Below, one piece after another: positions 9,079 through 20,342 of a stretch of 64,000 nt of DNA. The stretch is from positions 52,013-116,012 of the forward strand of contig CAKOGP040002413.1 in assembly GCA_933822405.4 (NCBI GenBank), read 5' to 3'. Source of the stretch: Cylindrotheca closterium (lineage: Eukaryota > Bacillariophyta > Bacillariophyceae > Bacillariales > Bacillariaceae). A program made the position numbers and the translations under genes. Positions within the stretch are counted from its first letter, which is position 1, and each line of letters opens with the position of its first letter. Below the pieces are notes generated by a model, which saw only the letters and a list, made by a program, of their open reading frames with translations, ran no database searches and had not been told where the DNA came from.

Positions 9079-10332
9079 TTAAACCTTCTTGGAAAGGTTT
9101 CCACCATTCTCACCCTCATCCGAGGAGGTATCTGTTTTCTGGTCTGCCTGTTTCTTCGTATTGATTCCTTGGGCCAAACCGTTGAGGTACCCCACGTGGA
9201 ATCCACCAGCTGCAGATAGTTGAATATCAATATCATCCACATTGAATTCGTGTAGGTATTGAAAGACCCGAAGCAGCCGGGTCGAATCCGCCTTCTTTTC
9301 GCGTCGCTTCTTGGCAATCTCTGCAATGCAAAATAATAGCAATAGCAGAACTGTAAAACCAATGAGGGCTGACGCAAGGATGGTGGTAGTCGTATCCATT
9401 TCGCGCGCATCCAATTCAATGGAGCGACCCATTGCAGCCTTTCCATCCAATCCATTGATAAGTCCAATGGGATGGGCTTCAGTTTTTGCTTCAACAACTG
9501 TTTCCTCCTCTTCTCCTCCAGTTCGTTCTTCTGTTGAATGATGGCTGGAAGAAGTCTTTGTTGCGGGATGTTTGTTAGCATTGATGCGCTCCTCTCCAGT
9601 ATCGCCACCGTAGTGTGTGCGTGAATGAGAAGTAGTAGTTGTAGTGCTGTCGCGAGCATATGCATTCCCTTCCTCCCTTTCGACAGCATCACTGGTACGA
9701 GGCGGAGGTGGGTGAACACCAGAATGTGCACGTTCCTCTGCATCGCCGTCTGTATAGTGACTGTGAGTCCTCTCGGTCCTGTCATCTGCACCAGAATATG
9801 TGCGTTCGTTTGTCGTTGTTTCGTGACTGTAAGTCCTCTCGCTCCAGTCATCCGCAGCAACATTACTATTACGAGGCGGAGGTGGGTGAGCATCAGAATG
9901 TGTACGTTCCTGTGTTTCACCATCTCTGGGGTCATTGTAAGTCCTCGCGCTCCAATCATCCACAGCAGCGCCGTTTCCTGAAGTACGGCCATGCGAATCT
10001 TCCCAGTTGTTTCGCTCTTTAACGTTTGTCGCAGCTTTTGTTGTGTGGGAAGTCACTTCAAGCTTGGGAGCAGTCCTTTTTTCACCGGAGCGAGTATGTA
10101 GCTGCTCATGGTTCGCAGAATCCACCCTGACTTCACTTTCCTCGTGGTGCCTTCCATTCTCCTGGACATTATTTCTGCTGCTTCTTGTGGCAGTTCCATG
10201 ATCGTGGATATACTGGGCTCGTTCAGAATATTTAACACTATGACTACGAGTGTCCACAGCTCCCACTCCCTCCTGCAAAAAGCAGAAGAGACAAAGGGTG
10301 ATTAAGAAACTTGGCCCTATGGCGCGTTTCAT
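9079..10332 (-). CDS. Single-pass membrane protein with repetitive ectodomain
   Basis: A 417-residue protein. The first ATG gives a good signal peptide ('MKRAIGPSFLITLCLFCFLQ', cleavage near 'GVGA'). Residues ~30-300 are hydrophilic and repetitive, with recurring 'DDWSxRTY', 'ERTHS' and 'HPPPPR' units rich in Asp, Glu, Thr and His. A membrane helix follows at about 314-338, then a basic stop-transfer (KKRREKK) and a ~75-residue cytoplasmic tail with 'LLRVFQYLHEFNVDDIDIQLS'. It has the topology of a type I plasma-membrane or vesicle protein, and the ectodomain would be heavily O-glycosylatable. I do not recognise the family. It lies next to the secreted VWD-like array. Confidence 0.65.
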   Translation of the reverse strand: MKRAIGPSFLITLCLFCFLQEGVGAVDTRSHSVKYSERAQYIHDHGTATRSSRNNVQENGRHHEESEVRVDSANHEQLHTRSGEKRTAPKLEVTSHTTKAATNVKERNNWEDSHGRTSGNGAAVDDWSARTYNDPRDGETQERTHSDAHPPPPRNSNVAADDWSERTYSHETTTNERTYSGADDRTERTHSHYTDGDAEERAHSGVHPPPPRTSDAVEREEGNAYARDSTTTTTSHSRTHYGGDTGEERINANKHPATKTSSSHHSTEERTGGEEEETVVEAKTEAHPIGLINGLDGKAAMGRSIELDAREMDTTTTILASALIGFTVLLLLLFCIAEIAKKRREKKADSTRLLRVFQYLHEFNVDDIDIQLSAAGGFHVGYLNGLAQGINTKKQADQKTDTSSDEGENGGNLSKKV

Positions 10333-11253
10333 CGTTCTAATCAAACAACCGCTCCAGCCAACAGTAATTCTAATGGTTCCTAATAAAGGATATCTCAATC
10401 GGTTGTCTTCTCGACGGTCTTTTTGGTGGTTTTATTTACTTTCACCGCAACCGAATTTTTCGAAGCGGATCATGGGCTGCTGACAAACGAAACACCAGCA
10501 AAATCGATCCTGCAGAATCAATCCCAAGTTTTTGGTCGCTAATTTGGATACCATCACAAAACCAGTACTCGAATAACGTACATTTCTACCTATATCTTGT
10601 GCCGACATCTTGGGGATCTACCACTGGTACACAATGACCGCGAGAAGATATTCTCGGACAGTTCACAGCTATTGTCCGATACGAAAAATTCACCACCGAT
10701 AGCCTAAATTTCATCAAAAGGTGGCTCGTTTCCTGCCCTCTTAGTTTGTTAGTACAGTGCGCTTGTCCCTTCGGTTGCAGAGTCGGGAGATCAAACATAT
10801 TAGACTCTATAGGTCTGATACAAACAGCTTGGCGTACAAACGTGTATACACTGTGCAAAAACTGTAGAGGAACCATTGAAATTGGGAGTAAAACAACCAA
10901 CCAATGTGTCTTTGAATCGATGCAAGGAGTACACATAAGAATATGTAGACGAATTGGATGCAGAAATCTTGCTCGTATTTGCTTAGATAGTTTTACAATC
11001 GATCTAGTCTCGTGATGTGTCTGTTGTTCACGGTTCTCAAATGACTGTCAGAAAGACATTCTCGGACACGTCATCATCATTCATTCGTCTATTCTCATAT
11101 TCGCAAATACATTGGATTGGATACAACAGAATTTGTTGTTTGTATGAAGATACGTTGTTCTTTAATGAAATACGTAAGTGTTTGATAGTAATACAATCTA
11201 GTCTCGTGTTTGTTTTGTCTTTTTTCTTATGAAAGGATCAGGAAGGGGGAAAC
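10333..11253. other. Spacer, no gene seen
   Basis: Short open frames only. It contains the upstream region of the membrane protein gene and the downstream region of the first VWD-like paralogue. Confidence 0.5.
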
Positions 11254-12953
11254 TTAAAAGGCACCTGCCATTCCCATATCTTGAGTGGCCAAGATATCAT
11301 AGACGCAATCCTTTCGGTCCAAAGAATCCTTCAATCCGGAGCAGGCCTTCTCGGCTTGTTCCATGGTGATGTTGGACTCGCCCAACCGGCGGCGACGATC
11401 TCCACGAGGATCCTCGGGAACGATACACCTTTCTGGGAATTGGGGATCAACGGTAGAATGGAAGAGCATGTCATCGGTTGGTGTGATTTGCCATTCGTTT
11501 CCAAATTCATTCCAGTCGTGCAACTCAGTGACACCATCGCGGGCGAGGGTCTTTCCAGTCTTGAAGTCACCTAGCAAACCAACAGCATTGCCAAAGGCTT
11601 CTTCTGTGGCTCCCTTCACCTCCACCTTGATGAATTCCTTGTAGGTGGACATTTCAATGGTGACACCTGGGTACATGCTGTTCAAGTCGATTTCGATCTT
11701 GGTCATCATGGAGTAGATGCGACGAATAGTCATGGGGAATCCGCCCAAAGTGTTGGCGTTCTCAGCTTGGAACTCCATGTTGTACCAGTAACGGATAGAT
11801 TGATCCTCGGAATCGCTGGATCCTTCCAGTTCAATGATATCAGAACCAATGCGAATGGAGGCGTTGCGGATGTAACTCCAGAAACGAACTAGCTTGGTAC
11901 GGATTTGAATGTCAAGACCGAGGCCATCAGCAAAGTTGGCATCCTTGGTCATGACCATATCACACTGTCCATGGTATTCATAGTGCTCGTTCTTCCATGT
12001 CTTGACTGTAGTGACCATGAAGAGATGATGTGACAAAAGAGAAAGTTAGTTCAACTTGTTTCAAATGTAGTGTGTTGTATGCATACACGCAACTGATGCG
12101 GATACGATCAATTGATAGACTTACAGTGAGGGTCTCCGTTTCCTCCACTTGGTGAGGGGACTGTATTGATAGTTGGGGTAGGCGCGACAGGAGCGACAGG
12201 GGTTGGTGATGGTGGAGGACTGACAATTGGAGGTTCAGGAGTGATTGGAGGAGTGGGGGATGGTGGGGTAGGAGTGGGTGGGTAAAATGTGCAAGGATCG
12301 CAATCGCTTCCATCGCTGTCTGGGATCTTGAATGTCCAGGTACGCTCCTTCTTTGTCTGTGTGTCAGATTTGCCATCGCCACACTTGTACACATAGTTGA
12401 AACATTTCACCTCGGCTCCACATTGGTGAGTGTCATGCCATATGAAGGGATAAAGAGTCTGTGGATCCTCCTGTTCTGTATCCTGTCCGTCCTTAATAAT
12501 CCAGTAGAGAGTAGCACCAGGAGCTCCCTCTTGACACATAACGATGGTATCTTCACCACTGCATTTGTCACCAAAGGCAGGTGCCCCAGATCCGTGTCCA
12601 GTGAGAGTGCAGTCAGTGCCATCGCTTTGTCCCAAAAGCGGAATAGTCTCAGCTTGATCGCCCCAGTTAGGGCAGCCACCGGCGTCGGTTTGACTACAGA
12701 CATGGCTGAAACCACCACCGCCGACATCCTTGGGACAGGTTCCAAAGTTGTTGGAGGAACCAGCTTGGATTCGCATGCAAACTTCAACGGTACAGTTCCC
12801 TCCAACTCCACACGCGTCTGCGCCCAGAGTTGTGATCTCAAAGTCAATGCATTTACTTTGATCCTCGCATGTGTCGGCACGTGCAGCATCCACTGCCGTG
12901 GGAACGATGGTTGCGACAGCAGCCAAGCTCAGCAAACTCGAGATAACCTTCAT
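11254..12953 (-). CDS. Secreted Cys-rich protein with Pro/Thr hinge and GDPH/VWD-like domain (paralogue A)
   Basis: Two exons: 12953-12125 and 12005-11254; a 119-bp intron with GTAAGT donor and CTACAG acceptor. The product is 526 residues. Order: signal peptide (~1-23), a Cys-rich domain of ~230 residues ('CxxQxxC' start, 'LYWIIKDG', 'ERTWTFKIP'), a Pro-rich hinge of ~55 residues, then a VWD-like domain that opens with 'NGDPHFKTWKNEHYEYHGQCD' minus its last residue, the GDPH motif being completed across the splice. The C-terminus has 'EDPRGDRRRRL', a possible furin/kexin-type site, followed by an ~45-residue tail with two Cys ('KDCVYDILATQD'). GDPH/VWD-type proteins occur in diatom adhesive trails and mucilage, so extracellular adhesion or matrix assembly is a reasonable inference. 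It is the most diverged of the four tandem copies. Confidence 0.85.
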
Positions 12954-13859
12954 TATACTTGTAGGTATTGTACTTTATGGTATTGTATCGTATTGTATTG
13001 GTTCTGTTGCTATAAAGAACGAAGAATGAATGGAGAGACAAAAGCTGTGAGCAGGATTTGAGGACGAAATATAAATCTTGTTGCGTGACAAAATTTGGGA
13101 GGCAAGCGGCTTTTGTTTACTTAAGATCATCCGTGATTCAGACACTTAACATTTGCCAATTTCTTTAATCGTTGAATGTAATACTTAAAACGCGAAAATG
13201 TATGTCGATAAATGTTGCGATTAGTGCTATTTTACTAGATTCAAATGACACTTATGAGTAGCGATGCACGCGTAAGAAGCAGTACAAAATTCAGTGGCAT
13301 TCGAAATCGGATAATTTCGCCCGTAGAACTTGGTACCGAACCGTTCGTGGCCAAAAGGAGAAACTCCTGCATCGCACTCTCCGTTCTTCTCTTTTACAGT
13401 CCATCCTCCGTCATGTTTCACAGTCGCGCCAACGGCAGTTCTCAATCTTCAGTTTCATTGATTGGTGCAGTACCTGGTACCAGTATCAGGTAACCTCTAC
13501 TCTCTTTACGGCGAGAGGCAAGAGGTGGGCTTCACTACCTGAAACTTTAGCCGACATCGATGGCGAAAAGTTGAAGTGAATGTCACATACCTTTGAGTGG
13601 AGTGAGAGTTTCATACCGTAACTCTTTCCTCTTCAGCCATGGCTCCGTTTCAAATCAGAGACTTACTAGTATGATAGTACCTACCTACATGGTCGAGAAG
13701 GCGAGTGCTTTTCAAATAGACAAGTGTCAATTCATGTTAATATTGTATATGTAAGTTACGAAGTATCGAAAGGTAGCCCTTGCTTTTCACAGCAACAGCG
13801 TCGAAGATCTCTCGCTGCGCGGTTCCATTCAGAGGCCTCAGATTAAGATATCAAATAAT
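12954..13859. other. Spacer between paralogues A and B
   Basis: No gene. It should hold the promoter of paralogue A at its left end. A GTAC palindrome cluster lies at 13468-13495. Confidence 0.5.
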
Positions 13860-15457
13860 TTAAAAGGCACCAGCCATGTCCATATCTTGGGTGGCCAAGA
13901 TATCATAGACACAATCCTTTTGGTCCAAGGCATCCTTCAAGGCAGAGCATGCTTTCTCAGCTTGCTCCATGGTGATATCAGACTCTTCCAAACGGCGACG
14001 ACGTTCTCCGCGGGGATCCTCAGGTTCCAAGCACTTCTTGGGGAATTGAGGTTCTGCGGTGTTGTGGAAGAGCATGTGCTCACCTGGGCGGACTTGCCAC
14101 TCGCTTCCGTATTCACGGAAGTTATCAATGGCGGAACCATCACGAGCAAGAGTCTTTCCAGTGGTGAAATCACCCAACAATCCAACGGTGTTGGCAAAGG
14201 CTTCGTCGGTGGCACCTTCAACATCGACACGGACAAATTCCTTGTAGGTGGCCATGATAATCTTGACTCCAGGGTACTTGCTGTCCAAGTCAATAATGAC
14301 CTTGGTCATCTTTTCGTGCGATCGGCGAATGGTCATGGGGAATCCACCCAACGTGGTGGCATCCTTGGCCTTGAACTCCATGTTGTACCAGAAACGAATG
14401 GATTGATCTTGAGTATCATCAGATCCTTCCAATTCAATCACATCATGGCCGATGCGAACGGCAGCGTTACGAATGTAACTCCAGAAGCGAACCATCTTGG
14501 TACGGATTTGGATATCAAGACCAAGCCCGTCAGCAAAGTTTGCGTCCTTGGTGAGGACCATGTCACACTGTCCGTGGTATTCGAAATGCTCGTTCTTCCA
14601 GGTCTTGACTGTAGTGGTTTTAAAGAGATGACAAAAGAGAAAGTTAGATCAACTTGATATTCCAATGTTGGATTGAAACTGATGAAATCGATAGACTTAC
14701 AGTGAGGATCTCCGTTGCTTCCTGGTGTAGGCGTAGTATTATCCGCAGTAGGTGTGGGCGCGGTTGGGGTAGGTTCAATAGGCGGTGTAGCGGTAGGAAC
14801 AGGCGCGGTTGGTGTAGGGGCAGTAGGACTAGGTGGGCTTGATCCACAGACATCACAAGAGCTTCCATCAGAAGATGGAATGGTGAAGGCCCAAGTGCGC
14901 TCCTTCGGTGCTTGAGCCTTATTATACTTTGCGCCACAATTGTACTCTTCGTTAAAGCATCGAACGTTACTGGTACACCCGGTATCTGCACCGTTCACAG
15001 TGAAAGACTTCGTGTAGGTTACGTCTTCTCCTGGATTATCATTCGTGTTTCCGTCCTTGAGTACCCAGTAAAGAGTCTGACCTGGCTTTCCCTCAAGACA
15101 CATCATGACATTGCTGCCTGCACACTTTCCAAGGAAACCATCCGCGCATGATACGCTATCCGAAGCTCCCATGAGAGGACTACCGTCACTGTTCCATGCA
15201 GGACAACCATTGGCGTCAGTCTGGTAACACATGTGGCTGAAAGAGCCGCTCTTGTCACAACCATTGAAACCACTGTTGGCTTGCATACAGACTTTTACAG
15301 CACACTCCCCGCCTAGACTACAGGAATCAGTGTCCAACTTCTCGACACTGAAGTTAACACAATTCACTTGCTCCGAACAACTATCTACACCAGCACTGGC
15401 CATGCTGGGGAAAGCCGCCAAAGCGGCCAAGCTCAATAGGTTAGAGTTCAATTTCAT
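13860..15457 (-). CDS. Secreted Cys-rich protein with Pro/Thr hinge and GDPH/VWD-like domain (paralogue B)
   Basis: Two exons: 15457-14701 and 14608-13860; a 92-bp intron at the same phase-1 place as in its neighbours (GDPH|F). The product is 501 residues. The start is the ATG of 'MKLNSNLLSLAALAAF', which gives a signal peptide; an upstream in-frame stretch adds 27 polar residues and is unlikely to be used. The Cys-rich domain resembles paralogue D more than C ('KAQAPKERTWAFTIPSSDG'). The hinge is ~45 residues of Pro/Thr/Ala. The VWD-like domain is followed by 'EDPRGERRRRL' and the conserved tail ending 'MAGAF'. Same expected secretory route as A. Confidence 0.87.
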
Positions 15458-16022
15458 TTTAGTATTTCTGCTGCGTTTGGGTGACTTGCGAAATAATGCT
15501 TCACAGTCGTGAGTTTCCCAAAAATCGGCAACTCTCAATCTTGGTTCTTCGTTAATCGTAGACTTGGAGAGGTTATCAGGACAATGACCGCGAAACCGGT
15601 TTCAACATCTAGTGCGGGCTTTTTCCGGTTTGTGTAGGAAACCTACTGAAGTTACGTGTGAATGATCACCCAGAGTCACTTCAGTGATTTACAAAGTTTC
15701 TCGTCTTCATTTATATGCGACAGTGTTCGTGGTCATTTTGCTTTGAGCCAAAGTCTCAGTGACCGGTTTTTCGACTTCTTCTCAAGACAGTCAAATTGTG
15801 ACATTTGGAGAAATGGAATAATCGAAAGATGGACTCAAGACATTGCTTTTTCAATCGTTACAGGACTGACTCTGAACTGAAAATTCCCTACTGTACATGC
15901 TGATATAGGTCAAAGTTTCTAAAAGTTGACGTATGTATTTCTGCAGCTAGTGTTATTATACAATCTGGTGGGGTCATTTTTCACAGCAACCTTTCTACGA
16001 GTGAGTGACTGATTGAGTGAGT
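15458..16022. other. Spacer between paralogues B and C
   Basis: No gene seen. Probable promoter of paralogue B and terminator region of C. Confidence 0.5.
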
Positions 16023-17623
16023 CTAAAAGGCACCAGCCATTCCCATATCTTGGGTGGCTAAGATATCATAGACGCAATCCTTTTGGTCCAAAGGGTCCTT
16101 CAGTCTGGAGCAGGCCTTCTCGGCTTGCTCCATAGTGATATTGGACTCGTCCAAACGGCGACGACGGTCTCCACGAGGATCCTCGGGTTCCAGACACTTC
16201 TTGGGGAATTGAGGTTCTTCCGTAGAATGGAAGAGCATGTCCTCCATCGGGGTGACTTGCCATTCGTTTCCGTAGTCACGGAAGTCATGTACGTAAGTCT
16301 CGCCATCACGGGCAAGGGTCTTTCCAGTCTTAAAGTCACCCAACAATCCAACAGATTTGCCAAAGGCTTCTTCGGTCGCTCCTTCCACCTCCACCTTGAC
16401 AAATTCCTTGTAGGTGGACATAACAAGCTTGACACCAGGATACTTGCTGTCCAAGTCGATTACAATCTTGGTTCCCTTGGAGTAACCTCGACGAATGGTC
16501 ATGGGGAATCCACCCAAAGTCTTCGCTTCATCGGATCTAAATTGCATATTGTACCAGTATCGAACGCGTTGATCTTGCGGGTCGTCAGATCCTTCCAACT
16601 CGATGATATCGTGGCCAATGCGGATGGCAGCGTTACGAATGTAGCTCCAGTAGCGAACCAACTTGGTACGGAGTTGAATGTCGAGACCAAGGCCATCAGC
16701 AAAGTTTGCGTCCTTGGTAAGGACCAAATCGCATTGTCCGTGGTACTCGAAGTGCTCGTTCTTCCATGTCTTGACTGCAGGTGTTTGAGATGACAAAGAA
16801 AGGGTTAGCTCAGGCAAGATGTTTTACAAGTGGTTTGATAACGGTGCCTGATAAACTTACAGTGAGGATCTCCATTGCTTCCAGGTGTTGGTTGAATGTC
16901 AGATTGTGGCGGTGGTGTGGGATCTGGTGGTGGCGTTGACAAAGGTGGAGTTGGGGTTCCTCCGCAGGTATCACAAGAGCCACCAGTTCCATCAGGAATG
17001 GTAAAAGCCCAAGTACGCTCCTTCTCCTTTTGAACGTCATTTCCAGTCGTTCCACACTTGTACTCGTAGTTGAAGCATCGGACTTGACCAGTACACCCCG
17101 TGTCTGCTCCAGCAGCATCGAAGTATGGCTTGATGTATGACCTGTCTTCTTGCGTACTATCTTCCCCGTCTTTGAGAATCCAGTAAAGAGTCTGGCCTGG
17201 CTTTCCCTCTTGACACATTGTTACATCGTTCTTGTCTTCACACTTACCCCCGAATGTAGGAACTCCAGAGCCTTGTCCAGAGATTTCTCCATTACTACAA
17301 GTTCCGGCGTCGCCGTAATCTCCCAAAATAGGAATTGTATTAGCAGGAGAATCGGCCCATACAGCGCAACCAGCGCCGTTACTCTGCATACACATGTGGC
17401 TGAAACCCTCGGAACCGCCTTTGTCACAATATCCGCCCTTGGCTTGCATACATACTTCAACAGCACAGTCTCCGCCTACGCCACAGGCATCCTCGTTCAA
17501 TTTTGTAACACTGAACTTGAGGCAACTGCTCTGTGCGTCGCAAGTACTAACAGGAGCTGCATAGGTCATGCTTGGCAATGCTGCCAAAGCAGCCAAGCTC
17601 AATAGGTTGGCGTTCAATTTCAT
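16023..17623 (-). CDS. Secreted Cys-rich protein with Pro/Thr hinge and GDPH/VWD-like domain (paralogue C)
   Basis: Two exons: 17623-16861 and 16774-16023; 86-bp intron, phase 1. The product is 504 residues. The start at 'MKLNANLLSLAALAAL' is chosen for its signal peptide, although an in-frame ATG lies upstream at 17734. It has the shortest hinge of the four (~30 residues of Pro/Thr). The second exon is nearly identical in DNA to that of paralogue D over its first ~460 transcribed-end bases and then diverges in a cluster (TIRRGYSKGTKI against IIRRAHSKLTKI). The last part of its intron is also almost identical to that of D. The first exon is much more different, so the gene is a mosaic. Confidence 0.87.
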
Positions 17624-18642
17624 TTTGGTGATAGTTGGTGTTTGTGATGATTTGCGTTTCAAACTGTTGTCGAATCGGTGTGAGTTTGTAGTGAACGTGA
17701 AGCTCCAAGCAGACTTTCCAAAACTTGATTCCATGCAGAGTCAATGATGATCAACATCGTTTCAATCACAGTCGCTAAACCCTGCCTCTTCTTCCCGCAC
17801 CTGTAGTTAAAAATTCACTAGAAACACTAAATACGCGTTATTATACGGGATTCGGCATAACTGCGTTACGTGAAGTCCTTTGCATGCAGTCCTTCACGTG
17901 AAGTCGAGATCTCTGTGTGTGCAGTTTACACGCAAGACTCAAGATCTCTCAACTCCATGTGTGTGGAAAAGAGTTGTTTGATCCAATTCCTAAAATCACC
18001 TGGTACTGATACTCGTACCGATGGGATAAGCGTCAAATTCTCAAAAATTCTACGAATATCTCCCTTTTGAATCGATATCATCATGGAGAACCAGGTGTCA
18101 AGCATCGAATTTTTGAGTCATGTGAATCTGGAATGGAGTTGAAAATGCGCAGTTCTGTGTCTCTCATTCATTGGGCGCTTTCTGTCTGTGATATGAGTTC
18201 AGCTCATGTCGTTCTGTGCTTATTCATGGTGTGATATCAATATTCATTCAGCATACGGCGCAAAAATTCGAAATCAAGCAAGGATCTGAAGGTTGTGATT
18301 GGATGCCTGAAACCAAAGAAGGAAGAACCGTGAATGGTACCAGTTACCGACGCCAATGCATAGACTGGTTCGAACACTTAATATAAGTTCGGACAAGTTC
18401 GACGGGTGAAGGCACTCGTCAGAGACACTGTGTGTGGACCAAAAAAGAAAAAGGTTGATTTATCTCTGTCATGAGAAATGACTGATGGCAGATACACTTG
18501 CAGATAGCCGATTTTATAGGACCTAGCGTTCTGAGCTGATTGTCTGTAATTCAATACTTTATTTAAAACAATCTTATCATCTTGTTTACACACGCGAACT
18601 ATCGCGGTCCTTTCACACAAAATCTTGGGGCTTTAACTGAGT
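17624..18642. other. Spacer between paralogues C and D
   Basis: No gene seen. Promoter of paralogue C should lie at its left end. Confidence 0.5.
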
Positions 18643-20342
18643 CTAAAAGGCACCAGCCATTCCCATATCTTGGGTGGCCAAGATATCATAGACGCAATCC
18701 TTTTGGTCCAAAGGATCCTTCAGTCTGGAGCAGGCCTTCTCGGCTTGCTCCATAGTGATATTGGACTCGTCCAAACGGCGACGACGGTCTCCACGAGGAT
18801 CCTCGGGTTCCAGACACTTCTTGGGGAATTGAGGTTCTTCCGTAGAATGGAAGAGCATGTCCTCCATCGGGGTGACTTGCCATTCGTTTCCGTAGTCACG
18901 GAAGTCATGTACGTAAGTCTCGCCATCACGGGCAAGGGTCTTTCCAGTCTTAAAGTCACCCAACAATCCAACAGATTTGCCAAAGGCTTCTTCGGTCGCT
19001 CCTTCCACCTCCACCTTGACAAATTCCTTGTAGGTGGACATAACAAGCTTGACACCAGGATACTTGCTGTCCAAGTCGATTACAATCTTGGTTAGCTTGG
19101 AGTGGGCTCGACGAATGATCATGGGGAATCCACCCAAAGTCTTCGCTTCATCGGATCTAAATTGCATATTGTACCAGTATCGAACGTGTTGCTCTTGTGG
19201 ATCGTCAGATCCTTCCAACTCGATGATATCGTGGCCAATGCGGATGGCAGCGTTACGAATGTAACTCCAGTAGCGAACCAACTTGGTACGGAGTTGAATG
19301 TCGAGACCAAGGCCATCGGCAAAGTTTGCGTCCTTGGTAAGGACCAAATCGCATTGCCCGTGGTACTCGAAATGCTCGTTCTTCCATGTCTTGACTGTAG
19401 GTGTATGAGTGACAAAAGAGGAATTTAGATCAAACAATCCTATGTACAAGTGGTTTTATAACGGGGCCTGATAAACTTACAGTGAGGATCTCCATTGCTT
19501 CCTGGTGTAGGTGTAGTATTATCCGCAGTTGGTGTGGGTGCGGCTGGTGTAGGTCCAACACGTGGAGTTGGGGCAGGTTCAATAGGTGTAGTTGGTGGGG
19601 GTGCGGTGGGAGGTGGTGGTGGTGGGTTGGGCGTGGGTGCGGTGGGTGGAGGAGGTGGGTTGGGTGTAGTAGGTGGGCTTGATCCACAGGCATCACAAGA
19701 GCCTCCATCAGAAGATGGAATGGTAAAAGCCCAAGTACGCTCCTTCGGAGCTTGGGCCTTGTTAAACGAAGCGCCACAATTGTACTCGTTGTTCCAGCAT
19801 CGAACATCACCAGTACATCCCGCGTCTGCTTTATTAACAGTGAAGGGCAAGGTGAAGGTCTTATCTTCCGCGGGGTTGTTTTTTACATTTCCGTCTTTAA
19901 GAATCCAGTAAAGAGTCTGACCAGGGGCTCCCTCTTGACACATCGTGATATCGTCTTTGCCTTCACACTTTCCAGCAAAAATTGCAGTTCCAGAACCAGA
20001 GCCTTCACCGTAGGTTTTTCCACTCTCGCAAGTCCCGCCGCCAGCTCCCAAAAGAGGAATGGTCTTAGCTTCATCCTGCCATGCTGGGCAACCAGAGGTA
20101 TCACTCTGCATGCACATGTGGCTGAAAGTATCAGATTTGACACAACCAGGAAGACTACTGTTGACTTCCATACAGACTTCAACAGCACAGTCTCCTACAC
20201 CGCAGGAATCAGAGTCCAATTTGTTAACCGTGAATTGAATACAACCGCTTTGGGTAGCACAATCTGGAGTAGGAGCCGCATTGGCCATGCTGGGGAAAGC
20301 CGCCAAAGCGGCCAAGCTCAGTAGGTTAGCGTTCAATTTCAT
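18643..20342 (-). CDS. Secreted Cys-rich protein with Pro/Thr hinge and GDPH/VWD-like domain (paralogue D)
   Basis: Two exons: 20342-19481 and 19394-18643; 86-bp intron, phase 1. The product is 537 residues, the longest of the set because of a ~65-residue hinge made of 'PTAPTPNPPPPPP'-like runs. Signal peptide from 'MKLNANLLSLAALAAF'. Cys-rich domain as in B, VWD-like domain as in C, with 'EDPRGDRRRRL' and the 'KDCVYDILATQDMGMAGAF' tail. As the most upstream member it may reflect the newest duplication or conversion with C. Extracellular adhesive or matrix role inferred from the family. Confidence 0.87.

Noticed and set aside
13887..14657. Long open frames antisense to the VWD-like genes (up to 256 codons, present in all four copies)
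   Set aside because: They mirror the coding strand of conserved exons, lack their own motifs and are explained by codon composition.
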